DNA of 64,000 nucleotides from Lutispora sp003527145 (lineage in GTDB: Bacteria; Bacillota; Clostridia; Lutisporales; Lutisporaceae). The stretch's first letter is position 1; each line of letters starts with the position of its first letter. Below the pieces are notes generated by a model. That model did not search any database. It had not been told where the DNA came from and saw only the letters and a list, made by a program, of their open reading frames with translations. The stretch is from positions 1 through 64,000 of the forward strand of contig JASBZB010000025.1 in NCBI GenBank assembly GCA_029983695.1. Reading direction: 5' to 3'. The position numbers and the translations under genes are program-made. This document shows, one piece after another, positions 37,816-46,495 of the stretch.

Positions 37816-39303
37816 CTACTTAGCGACTGCTCCTTCTGAGTACTTATTACCTGCATTCCACAGCAGAAACTCATCTATTCCGTTCTCCTCCAAAGCTTTA
37901 ATCTGCTCTATGACCTGCTTGTCGCCATATTTAATATAACCCTTTACCCATGGAGCTGTAAAGTCTTGTATCCATGGTCTTATTATGGCAGGAGTCGTCA
38001 TGTTTTTATTCCTTATAGCAGAATCTTTAGCAGAATTATATACTGTTTTGTATGGATCAGCATCCGGTACGGGTACGCCGTAGGTATTATTTGCATAATG
38101 GCTGGGATACATCATCGGGCATATATAGTCCACAATATTGCTCACCGCTTCCCAATATTGTCCTAAAGACATATCATCTTCTACAGAGCCTACAAGCCCA
38201 TAGACATCTGCAGATATATATACTTTCTTGGGCGACAGCTGCTCCCTGGCATATTTTAAGTAATTCTGTATTGTGCCCGGCTTTGATTCTCCGCTTTCGT
38301 TTCTGTAATCAAGATGCTTGTCCAGCTTTCCTCCGTCAGAAGCCGGAAACCTCACATAGTCAAATTGAATCTCGTTGAAGCCTGCATCGGCAGCCTCCTT
38401 CGATACTTCCAGGTTATATTCCCAAAGAATCCTGTCATGAGGAGAAGCCCATATAAGCCCGTCCTTATTCATAAAAGGCTTTCCGGTATCCTTATATATT
38501 ATTGCTTTGTCGGGGTTTTGGGTCGTATAGGTAGGGTCCTTGAAGGATACTATTCTGGCAATGGCATATATATTGTTGTCCTTCAGCTTTTTCATCAAGG
38601 CTTGTATATCCTTTACCGTTGCCTTTTCATTAGCCTTGGGACTGAACTTTTCCGCTGCCTTTGTAGGGAAGAGCATATATCCCTTATCATCCTTCACATC
38701 TATGACGAATGCATTTATATTTGTTCTTTTAGCCATTTCAATCAGGGAATCGATCCTTGCGTTTGAAGCAGAATATATGGTCACATACAATCCGCGGACC
38801 TTTACCCTGGGATTATTCTCGTATTCCTTTATCTTCTTTTGGGGAGTATAGTCCATATCCCGGAATTTCTCCCCTATAAGGCCTGTCCATTCTCTGGCTG
38901 CATTTTTAGAGCTTATCCAGCCGGTTACTTCTTTCCCTGATTCATCTTCATAAGTGACTTTATACCATGTTTCTTCCTTTTCATCCTTCTTTTCTTCAAG
39001 AAAGACCACCTGACTCCCTTTGGAAAGGCTGCCCAGGATTTTAGCATCTTTCACAATGTCCTCTCTGACATTGATCTTTCTTCCTGTGATAAATAGAGTG
39101 TTTTCTGCAAAGGTCATTGCGGCAATTTCTTCTTCAATAAATTCCGGTTCTTTGATTTCTTCGGGAGCTTGATTAGGGTTTTCTGAACCATTTTCTGATA
39201 CGGCTGGCAGATTTTCTGGTTTTGTTCCTTCAGAGCAGCCGGTGATAGAGCCTACCAATAATAAAACAACGATTAGAAGAGATATTACTTTTTTCAATTC
39301 CAT
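37816..39303 (-). CDS. Lipoprotein with SH3-like domain and DUF4015 putative glycoside hydrolase domain
   Basis: The N-terminus (MELKKVISLLIVVLLLVGSITGC) is a lipoprotein signal with the cysteine at residue 23. An SH3-like segment (GRKINVREDIVKDAKILGSLSKGSQVVFL) follows near residue 70. From about residue 170 the sequence matches DUF4015, a putative glycoside-hydrolase-like barrel: VRGLYVTIYSAS, NAFVIDVKDDKGYM, ADAGFNEIQFDYVRFP and YICPMMYPSHYANNTYG. The D-D-K and F-D-Y-V-R-F-P motifs are the family's likely active-site strands. It probably acts on a cell-wall or extracellular polysaccharide outside the membrane; the substrate is unknown. Its length is typical. Confidence 0.87.
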   Translation of the reverse strand: MELKKVISLLIVVLLLVGSITGCSEGTKPENLPAVSENGSENPNQAPEEIKEPEFIEEEIAAMTFAENTLFITGRKINVREDIVKDAKILGSLSKGSQVVFLEEKKDEKEETWYKVTYEDESGKEVTGWISSKNAAREWTGLIGEKFRDMDYTPQKKIKEYENNPRVKVRGLYVTIYSASNARIDSLIEMAKRTNINAFVIDVKDDKGYMLFPTKAAEKFSPKANEKATVKDIQALMKKLKDNNIYAIARIVSFKDPTYTTQNPDKAIIYKDTGKPFMNKDGLIWASPHDRILWEYNLEVSKEAADAGFNEIQFDYVRFPASDGGKLDKHLDYRNESGESKPGTIQNYLKYAREQLSPKKVYISADVYGLVGSVEDDMSLGQYWEAVSNIVDYICPMMYPSHYANNTYGVPVPDADPYKTVYNSAKDSAIRNKNMTTPAIIRPWIQDFTAPWVKGYIKYGDKQVIEQIKALEENGIDEFLLWNAGNKYSEGAVAK

Positions 39304-39726
39304 AGGGCACCTCTCATATTATATTATGCTAATTCATTATATCACATAATTCGACTGCTTTTGATGCTATTTTGTTTCAATTTATTTGTGAATTAATGAC
39401 AGTAAAAAATCATATATATATAATGCGCTATAGAGCTATTCTCTGTGGTCTGGGCGTTGAAGCAAGGAATGGAAACCACTAAAAGACACTAAACTTACAC
39501 GAAATGACACAGAAAGATTTTTTATAGGCAATATTATTGCAGGGATCACCATCTATTGGCTGTTTTACCACCCTTCAGTGTGAATCTGTGAAAGGTTCCG
39601 TGAAAATTCGTGTTCTCCGTAACCTATGACCCCAAAGGAATCCGCTAATACTAGAGACTAGCGGCTAGAGACCAGAGACATAAAAAATACTGCGTATTTT
39701 TTATATTTTGAGAAGGAGGTATCAAT
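39304..39726. repeat. Gene-free spacer with dispersed repeat elements
   Basis: The spacer holds unit A (39466-39493, GGAAACCACT and AAAGACACT), unit B (39574-39625, AATCTGTGAAAGG and GTTCTCCGTAACC) and a palindrome with ATAAAAAATAC arms around TGC (39680-39704). Units A and B recur in reverse at 46421-46450 and 46274-46314, a related B unit lies at 51765-51816, and the same palindrome recurs at 42214-42238. No coding frame is credible. AGAAGGAGG at the right end belongs to the next gene. Confidence 0.7.
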
Positions 39727-40413
39727 ATGGCTTATTGCCCGCTGCGTCCATATATGGAATGCCCCATTACAATAAGAAGCAATAGCTTGAATGAAGCTGA
39801 AGCTATAGAAGAAAGGCAGGGGGGGTTTTCTTTCATAAGATTCCTCCATGCGTCTCCGAACACGCCCGCTGTTGACATTTACATCGACAACAAAAAGGCA
39901 GTGTCAAACCTATCATACGCAAGCATGGCAGGTTATGCAGCACTTCCTTCGACATATCATAAGATTGATGCCTATCCTATAGGGCAAAAGGGAGAGCCCC
40001 TGCTGCGATTTACTATAAGCCCTGTTAAGGGTAATTATCGTACTTTTGTGCTTGCAGGCTTATCTCCAAATATTCAGCACAGGACCTACATTGATTCGGG
40101 TGAAATTATACCCGGCAATGAAAGCCTCTTGCGCTTCGTTCACATATCGCCCAATGCTCCTGCGGCGGATGTGACTTTGGAGAAGGGAGAGGCATTATTC
40201 AGCGGGTTAACCTTTGGCAGAACAGAAAAGTATATAAGAATGGAGCCCGGCATATACAGCTTAAGAGTGCGGGCCGTAGGAACATCAAACGTAATATTGG
40301 GGTTATCCAGTGTTGCCTTATCAGGAGGCAGGGCATACACAATGTATGCCATAGGCACGCCGGGAGGCTCTCCGCCTCTTTCAGCAGTTATATTGTCGGA
40401 TGGGAGAAGATAA
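39727..40413 (+). CDS. DUF4397 domain-containing protein
   Basis: The 228-residue protein contains two DUF4397-type modules, each beginning FIRFLHASPNTPAVDIYIDNK or LRFVHISPNAPAADVTLEKG, with the shared H-x-S-P-N-x-P-A-x-D pattern. DUF4397 proteins are beta-rich and often exported or spore-associated. Here no signal peptide is seen, and the N-terminus (MAYCPLRPYMECPI) is cysteine-containing, so a coat-type or surface role is only a guess. An ideal AGAAGGAGG site stands 8 nt upstream of the ATG. It converges on sdpI with a shared terminator. Confidence 0.85.
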   Translation: MAYCPLRPYMECPITIRSNSLNEAEAIEERQGGFSFIRFLHASPNTPAVDIYIDNKKAVSNLSYASMAGYAALPSTYHKIDAYPIGQKGEPLLRFTISPVKGNYRTFVLAGLSPNIQHRTYIDSGEIIPGNESLLRFVHISPNAPAADVTLEKGEALFSGLTFGRTEKYIRMEPGIYSLRVRAVGTSNVILGLSSVALSGGRAYTMYAIGTPGGSPPLSAVILSDGRR

Positions 40414-40444
40414 AAACAGGCAGCATCATGGCTGCCTGTTTTTT
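40412..40444. terminator. Bidirectional terminator
   Basis: AAAACAGGCAGC and GCTGCCTGTTTT pair across a short loop with A/T tracts on both sides, between two convergent genes. Confidence 0.9.
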
Positions 40445-41085
40445 AACCTGTTGAATATTATATAGGAATAAACCACCGGTATCAAAGAAGGAAGTATCAA
40501 TATAATCAGAAATATCCAGCCCGGATTGAAATTCAACGCTGCCAGTACAGCTCCGATAAGTCCTCCGGCCGTCCACAGCTTTGCAGCCAGTCTGTGAGTT
40601 TTCGTCCATACTTCTTCATTAGCCAGTGTCCATGGGGTTTTTACTCCTACAAAGTAGTTGTGCTTAAGCCTTCCCATAACATTCCCCATAAGCATGAACA
40701 ATAGCGATACACCCAGCATTACCAGCCTTCCTGTGTCAATCATGTATCCTAATGCAGCTGCAATTATCATTATATGCATACAAATAAAGAAGATATGAAA
40801 AAGATATCTGAAATATATATAGGTGCTTTCAAACAATTTATAATTCTCTTTTTTCGGGTCCAGCGCAGGAAGAAAAAGAAACATCACATACATGACCAGG
40901 TTCATAATAGGCATTATAAGAATGCCTGAGAGTTTGTTCGAATAACCGTCGATCTCCCCTCTGAAGTTCCAGTGTGTAGGTATCCTTTCAGGCAATTGGG
41001 GATAAAAGTAAAAGCTTATGGCAAAAGTTATGATGATCATTATTAAAAGCGGAAGCTCTCTTTTGATACTAAATTTATTCTTCAT
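40426..41085 (-). CDS. sdpI: SdpI-family membrane protein (immunity/sensor)
   Basis: The 219-residue protein has six or so membrane segments. The N-terminal DUF1648 part contains PQLPERIPTHWNFRGEIDGYSNK, and the C-terminal SdpI part contains LMGNVMGRLKHNYFVGVKTPWTLANEEVWTKTHRLAAKLW. In Bacillus subtilis, SdpI protects against the SdpC killing peptide and sequesters the repressor SdpR at the membrane. ATG 41085 follows AGGGAGG and overlaps the sdpR stop by 11 nt, so translation is coupled. No sdpABC toxin genes are seen nearby. Confidence 0.88.
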   Translation of the reverse strand: MKNKFSIKRELPLLIMIIITFAISFYFYPQLPERIPTHWNFRGEIDGYSNKLSGILIMPIMNLVMYVMFLFLPALDPKKENYKLFESTYIYFRYLFHIFFICMHIMIIAAALGYMIDTGRLVMLGVSLLFMLMGNVMGRLKHNYFVGVKTPWTLANEEVWTKTHRLAAKLWTAGGLIGAVLAALNFNPGWIFLIILILPSLIPVVYSYIIFNRLKNRQP

Positions 41086-41365
41086 CTTTAAAACCTCCCT
41101 TTGCATCGGCTATATTAAAAAACCAATTAATGACCTCCTGAAAAACAGTGGTATTAAGGGAATAATATATATTTTGCCCTTTTCTTTCGTCTATTACAAG
41201 ATGAGCTTGCTTTAAGATATTCAGATGATGTGATATGCTGGGTTTTGTCATATCAAACTGATCGGCTATCTCACCTGCAGTCATATCCCTTTCTTTAAGC
41301 ATCTGTATTATCTTGCGTCTCGTCGGATCAGACAAGGCTTTAAAAGGCATATTGAGCAAAGACAT
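41075..41365 (-). CDS. sdpR: SdpR-like ArsR-family autorepressor
   Basis: This 96-residue winged-helix protein (MPFKALSDPTRRKIIQMLKERDMTAGEIADQFDMTKPSISHHLNILKQAHLV) is a standard ArsR-fold repressor without metal-binding cysteines, as in SdpR. It overlaps sdpI, as in the known sdpRI operon. A near-perfect 32-bp palindrome sits between its promoter and start codon, fitting autorepression. GAGGAGGCG lies before the start. Confidence 0.87.
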   Translation of the reverse strand: MSLLNMPFKALSDPTRRKIIQMLKERDMTAGEIADQFDMTKPSISHHLNILKQAHLVIDERKGQNIYYSLNTTVFQEVINWFFNIADAKGGFKDEE

Positions 41366-41387
41366 TGACCACGCCTCCTCAAAGGGT

Positions 41388-41448
41388 TATATTAGACATT
41401 TATCTAAATATCTAATATAATTATATGCTTTAATTGCTGAATATGCAA
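41388..41448 (-). promoter_or_regulatory. sdpRI promoter and palindromic operator
   Basis: On the minus strand TTGCAT (41443-41448), 17 nt and TATAAT (41420-41425) form the promoter. Just downstream, 41388-41419 is a 32-bp palindrome with perfect TATATTAGA/TCTAATATA outer arms and 14 of 16 positions matching overall. This is where an ArsR-type repressor would block transcription. Confidence 0.8.
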
Positions 41449-41496
41449 TAAAAACATGGAGTTTATTGCTGAACTCATACAGTGTGTTTCATATGC

Positions 41497-42027
41497 TTAA
41501 TCATAGACTGCTTTGCAGTGGTGGGCATCTATGCTGTTCAGTATTCTTTCCTTAAGCTCTTCCCCGTTCTCAACCATGGATACAGGCACCTTTACGGCTT
41601 TATTGAAATTTACTTTTAAATCCTGTACCCTTCCTCCCTTTGATAATGCTTCCATTACCTCCTCATAGGACATTTTGGACTTTATGCCTCTTATCCTATG
41701 CCCGCCTCCCCACTTTTGCCTTATAAATATAAAGAGCAGTGACTTGCCCTCTCCTATATCGTGAACGGCGCAAAAAGCAGCTTGTGCAAGCTTGATCGTC
41801 TTCTGATTCAATGGTCTTCTGACAACCACTTTTTCATCATCTATTGATATACTCAGAATCATGCCCTGATAGGTCGGTATGCACATAAGAAGTAGACTTA
41901 CCATAAAGAACCAGGGCAGAAATCCTCTGCTTGTAAAAAAGTATATTATTAAAATAAGTCCTATGAAGCTAAGCAGCGTTATTCCGGCCCATTTTAAAGT
42001 GCTTTTATATCCTTTGTATACTGTCAT
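41497..42027 (-). CDS. Small membrane protein of unknown function, PH-domain-like
   Basis: The 176-residue protein has two adjacent hydrophobic segments near the N-terminus (LKWAGITLLSFIGLILIIYFF and PWFFMVSLLLMCIPTYQGM). A soluble part follows with a strand pattern (LSISIDDEKVVVRRPLNQKTIKL, then AVHDIGEGKSLLFIFIRQKWGGGHRIRG) reminiscent of bacterial PH-like domains. I cannot assign a function. It lies between the sdp pair and the repeat-rich spacer upstream of the molybdate genes and is probably transcribed alone. Confidence 0.72.
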   Translation of the reverse strand: MTVYKGYKSTLKWAGITLLSFIGLILIIYFFTSRGFLPWFFMVSLLLMCIPTYQGMILSISIDDEKVVVRRPLNQKTIKLAQAAFCAVHDIGEGKSLLFIFIRQKWGGGHRIRGIKSKMSYEEVMEALSKGGRVQDLKVNFNKAVKVPVSMVENGEELKERILNSIDAHHCKAVYD

Positions 42028-42054
42028 CCCAATCCACCTTTCACTCGTTTATGT

Positions 42055-42240
42055 AAGAAATTGCGAAGCAATTTTTTTCGGGTACGAGGTGCGTAGCCTA
42101 GGGGCACTTCTATGTGGTCTTGGTACGAGGTTCGAGTGTTATAGCAGAGCTCTGGGGTCTGACCCAAAAGGAATACCCTAACCCTCGTACCCCTTACCCC
42201 GTGCCTCGCAGCCATAAAAAATACTGCGTATTTTTTATTA
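42055..42240. repeat. Gene-free spacer with palindromes shared with the 39.6-kb spacer
   Basis: A GC-loop hairpin AAATTGC-GAA-GCAATTTTTTT (42059-42080) lies near the left end. The palindrome at 42214-42238 is identical to the one at 39680-39704. The segment between (ACCCAAAAGGAATACC) resembles ACCCCAAAGGAATCCG at 39628. I see no gene. Confidence 0.65.
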
Positions 42241-42375
42241 TACATGTATTAACAGAATTTTAACACTACTTTTATCCTATGTATAGAATTTTCATATTGA
42301 TGGCCTTTTATCATGATATTTGCTATAATAATAAAGATTCTATTGAAAAATATACCTATGGTTTGGAGATTTTTT

Positions 42376-42705
42376 ATGTATAATTTGAAATACAAGATAT
42401 GGCTGGACAATGATGGAAAGGTTTTTGGCCAAGGTCCTTACGAGCTCCTTGTAAGGGTAAAGGAAAAGGGCTCCTTGTCGGAAGCTGCAAAATCGATGGA
42501 CATGTCCTATAACAAAGCCTTTAACCTGATAAAGAATATTGAAGGCCGTCTGGGCTTCTCATTGATCAAGAGCAAAACAGGAGGCGTCGGAGGGGGATTT
42601 TCCCTGCTGACGAATGATGCCGAAAACCTTCTCCAAACCTATGCAAAATTTTATAAAGAATGCGAAGAAGCCTTGAATAATATTTTTAATAAATACTTCA
42701 CTTAA
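42376..42705 (+). CDS. ModE-like molybdate-regulon repressor, DNA-binding domain only
   Basis: The 109-residue protein is a winged helix of the ModE/LysR-like N-terminal type (KYKIWLDNDGKVFGQGPYELLVRVKEKGSLSEAAKSMDMSYNKAFNLIKNIEGRLGF, then GGVGGGFSLLT). It lacks the C-terminal molybdate-binding DiMop domain of Escherichia coli ModE, so molybdate sensing must occur otherwise or be absent. ATG 42376 is preceded by TTGGAG; longer in-frame starts have no site. It lies 84 bp upstream of modA in the same direction and likely controls modABC. Confidence 0.87.
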   Translation: MYNLKYKIWLDNDGKVFGQGPYELLVRVKEKGSLSEAAKSMDMSYNKAFNLIKNIEGRLGFSLIKSKTGGVGGGFSLLTNDAENLLQTYAKFYKECEEALNNIFNKYFT

Positions 42706-42789
42706 CATCGAGTAAATCTAGAGCTTTACTTTTTTCTTCATCTTCGTTATACTCGAATTAGTATTACGGTTAGTAAGGGAGCTGATTTT

Positions 42790-43575
42790 ATGAAAAAAAC
42801 TATTGTTTGGATTTTGACTATTATCTCTTTATTCAGTTTTACTGCTTGCAGCAAGCCTGCCGAGCCTGTGAAGCCCTCCGAGCCGATAGAGCTTAATATT
42901 TCTGCCGCAGCAAGCCTTAAGGATGCACTGATGGAAATGCAGCCTGAATATGAAAAAAGCAATAATATTAAGCTTATATTGAATTTTGCGGCTTCGGGAA
43001 CTCTTCAAAAGCAGATAGAGGAAGGCGCTCCTTCGGATGTATTCATATCCGCCGGTAAAAAACAGGTGGATGCTTTGGAGGAAAAGGGACTCATAGTAAA
43101 AGAAAGCCGGAAGGATCTTCTCGGCAATAGTTTGGTTCTCATCGTCGCTGAAGAAGCAAAGGATAAAATACTTAAAATCGAGGATATTGGTAAAGCAGAG
43201 ACAGGCAAGATAAGTATAGGCGCTCCGGAAAGCGTGCCTGCAGGAAGCTATGCCAAAGAAAGCCTGGAGAGCCTAAACATGTGGAAAGACATTGAACCCA
43301 AGCTTGTGCTTGCAAAAGATGTAAGACAGGTGCTTACATATGTTGAAACCGGTGAAGTCGATGCGGGCATCGTTTATTCCTCTGATGCTGCATTATTAAA
43401 AAAGGGAGCTATCGTTGGAGCATTCCCTGCTGATTCCCATAAACCCATCGTATATCCCGCAGCATTGATAAATGAAAGCAAGCAAAAAGAAGCTGCAAAG
43501 AATTTTTTAGACTTCTTGTCCAGCGACAAAGCTGCTGAGACCTTCAGCAAATACGGCTTCGAAGTTTTAAAATAA
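42790..43575 (+). CDS. modA: Molybdate ABC transporter substrate-binding lipoprotein ModA
   Basis: ModA captures molybdate outside the membrane. The 261-residue protein has a lipoprotein signal (MKKTIVWILTIISLFSFTAC). The oxyanion-binding pattern follows: ISAAASLKDALMEM, FAASGTLQKQIEEGAPSDVFISAG and PESVPAGSYAKESL, with serines and backbone amides placed as in ModA. The later EVDAGIVYSSDAAL segment is also typical. It starts the modA-modB-modC operon, with 12 nt to modB. Confidence 0.95.
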   Translation: MKKTIVWILTIISLFSFTACSKPAEPVKPSEPIELNISAAASLKDALMEMQPEYEKSNNIKLILNFAASGTLQKQIEEGAPSDVFISAGKKQVDALEEKGLIVKESRKDLLGNSLVLIVAEEAKDKILKIEDIGKAETGKISIGAPESVPAGSYAKESLESLNMWKDIEPKLVLAKDVRQVLTYVETGEVDAGIVYSSDAALLKKGAIVGAFPADSHKPIVYPAALINESKQKEAAKNFLDFLSSDKAAETFSKYGFEVLK

Positions 43576-43587
43576 TAAGGTGAAGAT

Positions 43588-44256
43588 ATGATACTAAAGC
43601 CTATGCTTCTTTCTCTCAAGATAGCATCAATAGCGACAATATTCTCTCTGATTATAGGAGTATATCTGGCAAAGGTTATGACGAAGAAGGACTTCCCCGG
43701 CAAGAATGCGGCGGAAGTCCTCATAACTCTTCCTATGGTCTTGCCTCCCTCTGTCACAGGATATATACTTCTCATTTTGTTTGGCCGCAGGGGCATAATA
43801 GGAAGCTGGCTCTACTCTATGGGCATCTCTCTGGTTTTTTCATGGACAGGGGCTGTCATGGCTGCCTGTATAGTATCTCTGCCTCTCATGTATCAAAGCG
43901 TCAAGGCCTCCCTTATCAATGTTGATCCCGTCTTTCAAAAAGCAGCGAGAACTTTGGGGGCTTCCGAGAGCAGGATATTTTGGACTGTCACCCTGCCTCT
44001 TGCCTGGCCTGGAATCGTCAGCGGCGTAGCCTTGACTTTTGCTCGCTCTCTGGGTGAGTTTGGGGCCACTCTTATGATAGCAGGCAATATACCGGGCAAG
44101 ACCCAAACCATACCTCTGGCCATATATTTTGCCTCAGACTCAGGAGATATGGTCACTGCCAATATATTGGTCGGAATAATGACAGCTTTCAGCTTTATTT
44201 TGATTTACTCCCTGAATAGCTGGCTGAAGAAGAAAAACTTTCATAGCATAGGGTGA
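43588..44256 (+). CDS. modB: Molybdate ABC transporter permease ModB
   Basis: The 222-residue integral membrane protein has about five membrane helices and the motifs TLPMVLPPSVTGYILLILFGRRG and, near residue 150, the EAA-type cytoplasmic loop ARSLGEFGATLMIAGNIPGKTQTIPLAIY, which contacts ModC. It forms the membrane channel of the ModABC importer. The gene overlaps the start of modC by a base or more, indicating coupled translation. Confidence 0.94.
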   Translation: MILKPMLLSLKIASIATIFSLIIGVYLAKVMTKKDFPGKNAAEVLITLPMVLPPSVTGYILLILFGRRGIIGSWLYSMGISLVFSWTGAVMAACIVSLPLMYQSVKASLINVDPVFQKAARTLGASESRIFWTVTLPLAWPGIVSGVALTFARSLGEFGATLMIAGNIPGKTQTIPLAIYFASDSGDMVTANILVGIMTAFSFILIYSLNSWLKKKNFHSIG

Positions 44257-44897
44257 TGGATATGGTCGATATTAAAATTTATAAGAAAATGGATTATTTC
44301 ACTATTGATATAGATATAAGCTTTGAAGGAGGCATTTTAGTCATTCAAGGCGAATCCGGAGCAGGAAAGACCACTTTGCTGGATTGCATCGCAGGACTCA
44401 AAAACCCCGATAGAGGGAGCATCTCTATAGGGAACAGGATTTTATATTCATCAGAGAAGAGCATAAATCTTCCGGTCAAGGATAGAAATATAGGTTATCT
44501 ATTTCAGAGCTATGCGCTCTTTCCTCATATGAGCGTAATGGATAATGTGCTCTACGGCTTAAAAAGCAGAAAAATCAAAGATTTTTCTTACGCTGAGAAA
44601 GTTCTTGATTCATTCGGAATACATCATATTAAAGACAAGCTTCCCTCTAATATCTCAGGAGGGGAAAAGCAAAGAACTGCCTTAGCCAGGGCCATAGCAA
44701 CCAGGCCCGCACTTTTGCTCCTGGATGAGCCGTTTTCAGCTTTGGATAGGGATACAAAAGCTTCGGTCTATGAGGAATTTGTGAGCTTCAAAGAAAACTT
44801 CCATATGGATACAATATTGATAACCCACGATGAAAAGGAAGCAAAGCTCTTAGGCGACAGGATAATCCATCTCAAAGACGGCAAAGTAATAGGCTAG
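44256..44897 (+). CDS. modC: Molybdate ABC transporter ATPase ModC (short form)
   Basis: The ATPase powers molybdate import. All motifs are present: Walker A GESGAGKTT, Q-loop LFQSYALFPHM, signature NISGGEKQRTALARA, Walker B LLLLDEPFSALD and the H-loop LITHDEKEA. At about 213 residues it lacks the C-terminal Mop/TOBE domain found in many ModC proteins, as is common in clostridia. The ATG at 44256 overlaps the modB stop; GTG 44253 or ATG 44262 are alternatives. Confidence 0.93.
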   Translation: MDMVDIKIYKKMDYFTIDIDISFEGGILVIQGESGAGKTTLLDCIAGLKNPDRGSISIGNRILYSSEKSINLPVKDRNIGYLFQSYALFPHMSVMDNVLYGLKSRKIKDFSYAEKVLDSFGIHHIKDKLPSNISGGEKQRTALARAIATRPALLLLDEPFSALDRDTKASVYEEFVSFKENFHMDTILITHDEKEAKLLGDRIIHLKDGKVIG

Positions 44898-44913
44898 AAA
44901 CAATGGCGTTTCC

Positions 44914-44985
44914 TGTCATTCTCAAGGCGCAAAGCGCCTGAAGCATCTTAAACAAGATCCTTCAGGCAAAGCCTTCAGGATGACA
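44914..44985. repeat. REP-like imperfect palindrome
   Basis: The sequence starts TGTCATTCTCAAGGC and ends GCCTTCAGGATGACA. The 15-base ends match in 12 positions, and an inner CATCTT/AAGATCC pairing is present. Such TGTCATTCT...AGGATGACA palindromes are widespread extragenic repeats in bacteria. It lies between modC and the convergent permease gene and may act as a terminator. Confidence 0.7.
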
Positions 44986-45016
44986 ACTAAGCTCATGTAA
45001 GTTACATATAGTTTTT

Positions 45017-46225
45017 TTATTCATATCTGAGTGCTTCTATGGGATCAAGCTTTGCTGCTTTTTTCGCCGGGTATATTCCGAAGAATATTCCCACTGCCGA
45101 GGAGAATCCGAAGGCAGCAAGTATCACCGACGGCGAAACACCTATGGATACATTTATAAGCTTGCCCGCAATGATTCCGGCACTGATGCCGAGGCTCATT
45201 CCCAGGGTGCCTCCGATCAGACATAATATGAGGGACTCGGTGAGAAACTGAAGCATAATATCTTTATTTTTAGCGCCTAAGGCTTTCCTTATCCCTATCT
45301 CCCTGGTCCTTTCCGTTACCGATACAAGCATGATGTTCATAACCCCTATGCCTCCTACCAGCAGAGATATTCCTGCTATAGCCCCTATTACACCGGTAAA
45401 TATATTCATTACATTGTTCACCATGTCAATCTCCTTGAAGCCCTCTTCTGCCATATATTTATCTTTATTGCGATGGAGCTGCTCCAGGAGTCTTATGATT
45501 TTTGCAGATATTTCCTTGGATTTTGACATATCTGTCACCATTGCCGCCAGCATTGTTATATCAGTGTTTGTGAATATCTTATCGGCAATAGTGACCGGTA
45601 GGTATCCTATGCCCGGATAGTTGTCGCCGAACATGGTAGCCAGGTTGCCTGCAGGATTCTTGCACACTCCTATTATCACTGGGCTTATATCCTTGTCCAT
45701 GTTTGTTATCCTCAGCTTTTCTCCGATGACATCCAACTTTCCGAAGAATTTTATGGCAGTAAGATCGTCGATGACTATTACGCTTCTATTGGTCTCTACA
45801 TCCCTCTCGTTAATAAAGCGGCCTTCCAGCATTTCCAGATTTGCCAGCTTTATATAGCTTTCATCTACCGCCCCAAGACCCGCTTCCTTTTTTATCTTAT
45901 CTGTTCTGAAGTATCCAAAGCCTTCTATGCCCACTATGACATCGGTTACTTCAGGTATCTTTTCCTCTATGGCACTTTTGTCTTTGAGGGTAAAGTAGTC
46001 TCTGCTTTCAATATCATTATCTTTGGGCTTTATCTTTATGTTTATCATATTCATACCGATTTTCTCAAATTGCCCGGTTATGGCCTTTTTCCCTCCTTCA
46101 CCCAAGGATACTATTGTGATTACAGAGGATATGCCTATTATTATACCGAGCATAGTCAGAAAGGATCTCATCTTATTGGCCTTGACGCTATATAGAGCTG
46201 ATTTGAAGCTCTCCATAAAGTTCAT
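45017..46225 (-). CDS. MacB/FtsX-type ABC transporter permease
   Basis: The 402-residue protein has one N-terminal membrane helix (KANKMRSFLTMLGIIIGISSVITIVSLGEG), a periplasmic-type MacB core domain of about 220 residues and three C-terminal helices (GVIGAIAGISLLVGGIGVMNIMLVSVTERTREIGIRKALG, then two more). MacB-type permeases work by mechanotransmission in export of peptides, drugs or lipoproteins and need an ATPase and often an adaptor. Neither is adjacent here, so the partner must be elsewhere. It ends with the family's DPIEALRYE tail. Confidence 0.9.
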   Translation of the reverse strand: MNFMESFKSALYSVKANKMRSFLTMLGIIIGISSVITIVSLGEGGKKAITGQFEKIGMNMINIKIKPKDNDIESRDYFTLKDKSAIEEKIPEVTDVIVGIEGFGYFRTDKIKKEAGLGAVDESYIKLANLEMLEGRFINERDVETNRSVIVIDDLTAIKFFGKLDVIGEKLRITNMDKDISPVIIGVCKNPAGNLATMFGDNYPGIGYLPVTIADKIFTNTDITMLAAMVTDMSKSKEISAKIIRLLEQLHRNKDKYMAEEGFKEIDMVNNVMNIFTGVIGAIAGISLLVGGIGVMNIMLVSVTERTREIGIRKALGAKNKDIMLQFLTESLILCLIGGTLGMSLGISAGIIAGKLINVSIGVSPSVILAAFGFSSAVGIFFGIYPAKKAAKLDPIEALRYE

Positions 46226-46495
46226 CTTGCAGCAACCCCTTTACGAAATATAAGAATTATGCTACATAGTCCAAGGTTACGGAGAACACGGATTCTTTCA
46301 CAGATTCACACTGAGGGGATTTTTATAAAATGATGACAACGAAGCCGCATTTTATAGCCATTACAGTTGGGAATAGCTTTTATCACGTTATATATAATAT
46401 GCTTCGCATGATTGAACCCATTCAGTGTCTTTCAGTGGTTTCCGTTCCCTATTCTCTTATGTCGCAATCTATATATTATACTACATAAAGCTTCA
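46226..46495. repeat. Gene-free spacer with inverted copies of dispersed repeat units A and B
   Basis: Unit B (46274-46314) and unit A (46421-46450) appear in the opposite orientation to those near 39.5 kb. This B copy lacks about 12 bases from its middle. No gene is visible. The V-ATPase operon ends at the right border without an obvious hairpin. Confidence 0.65.
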
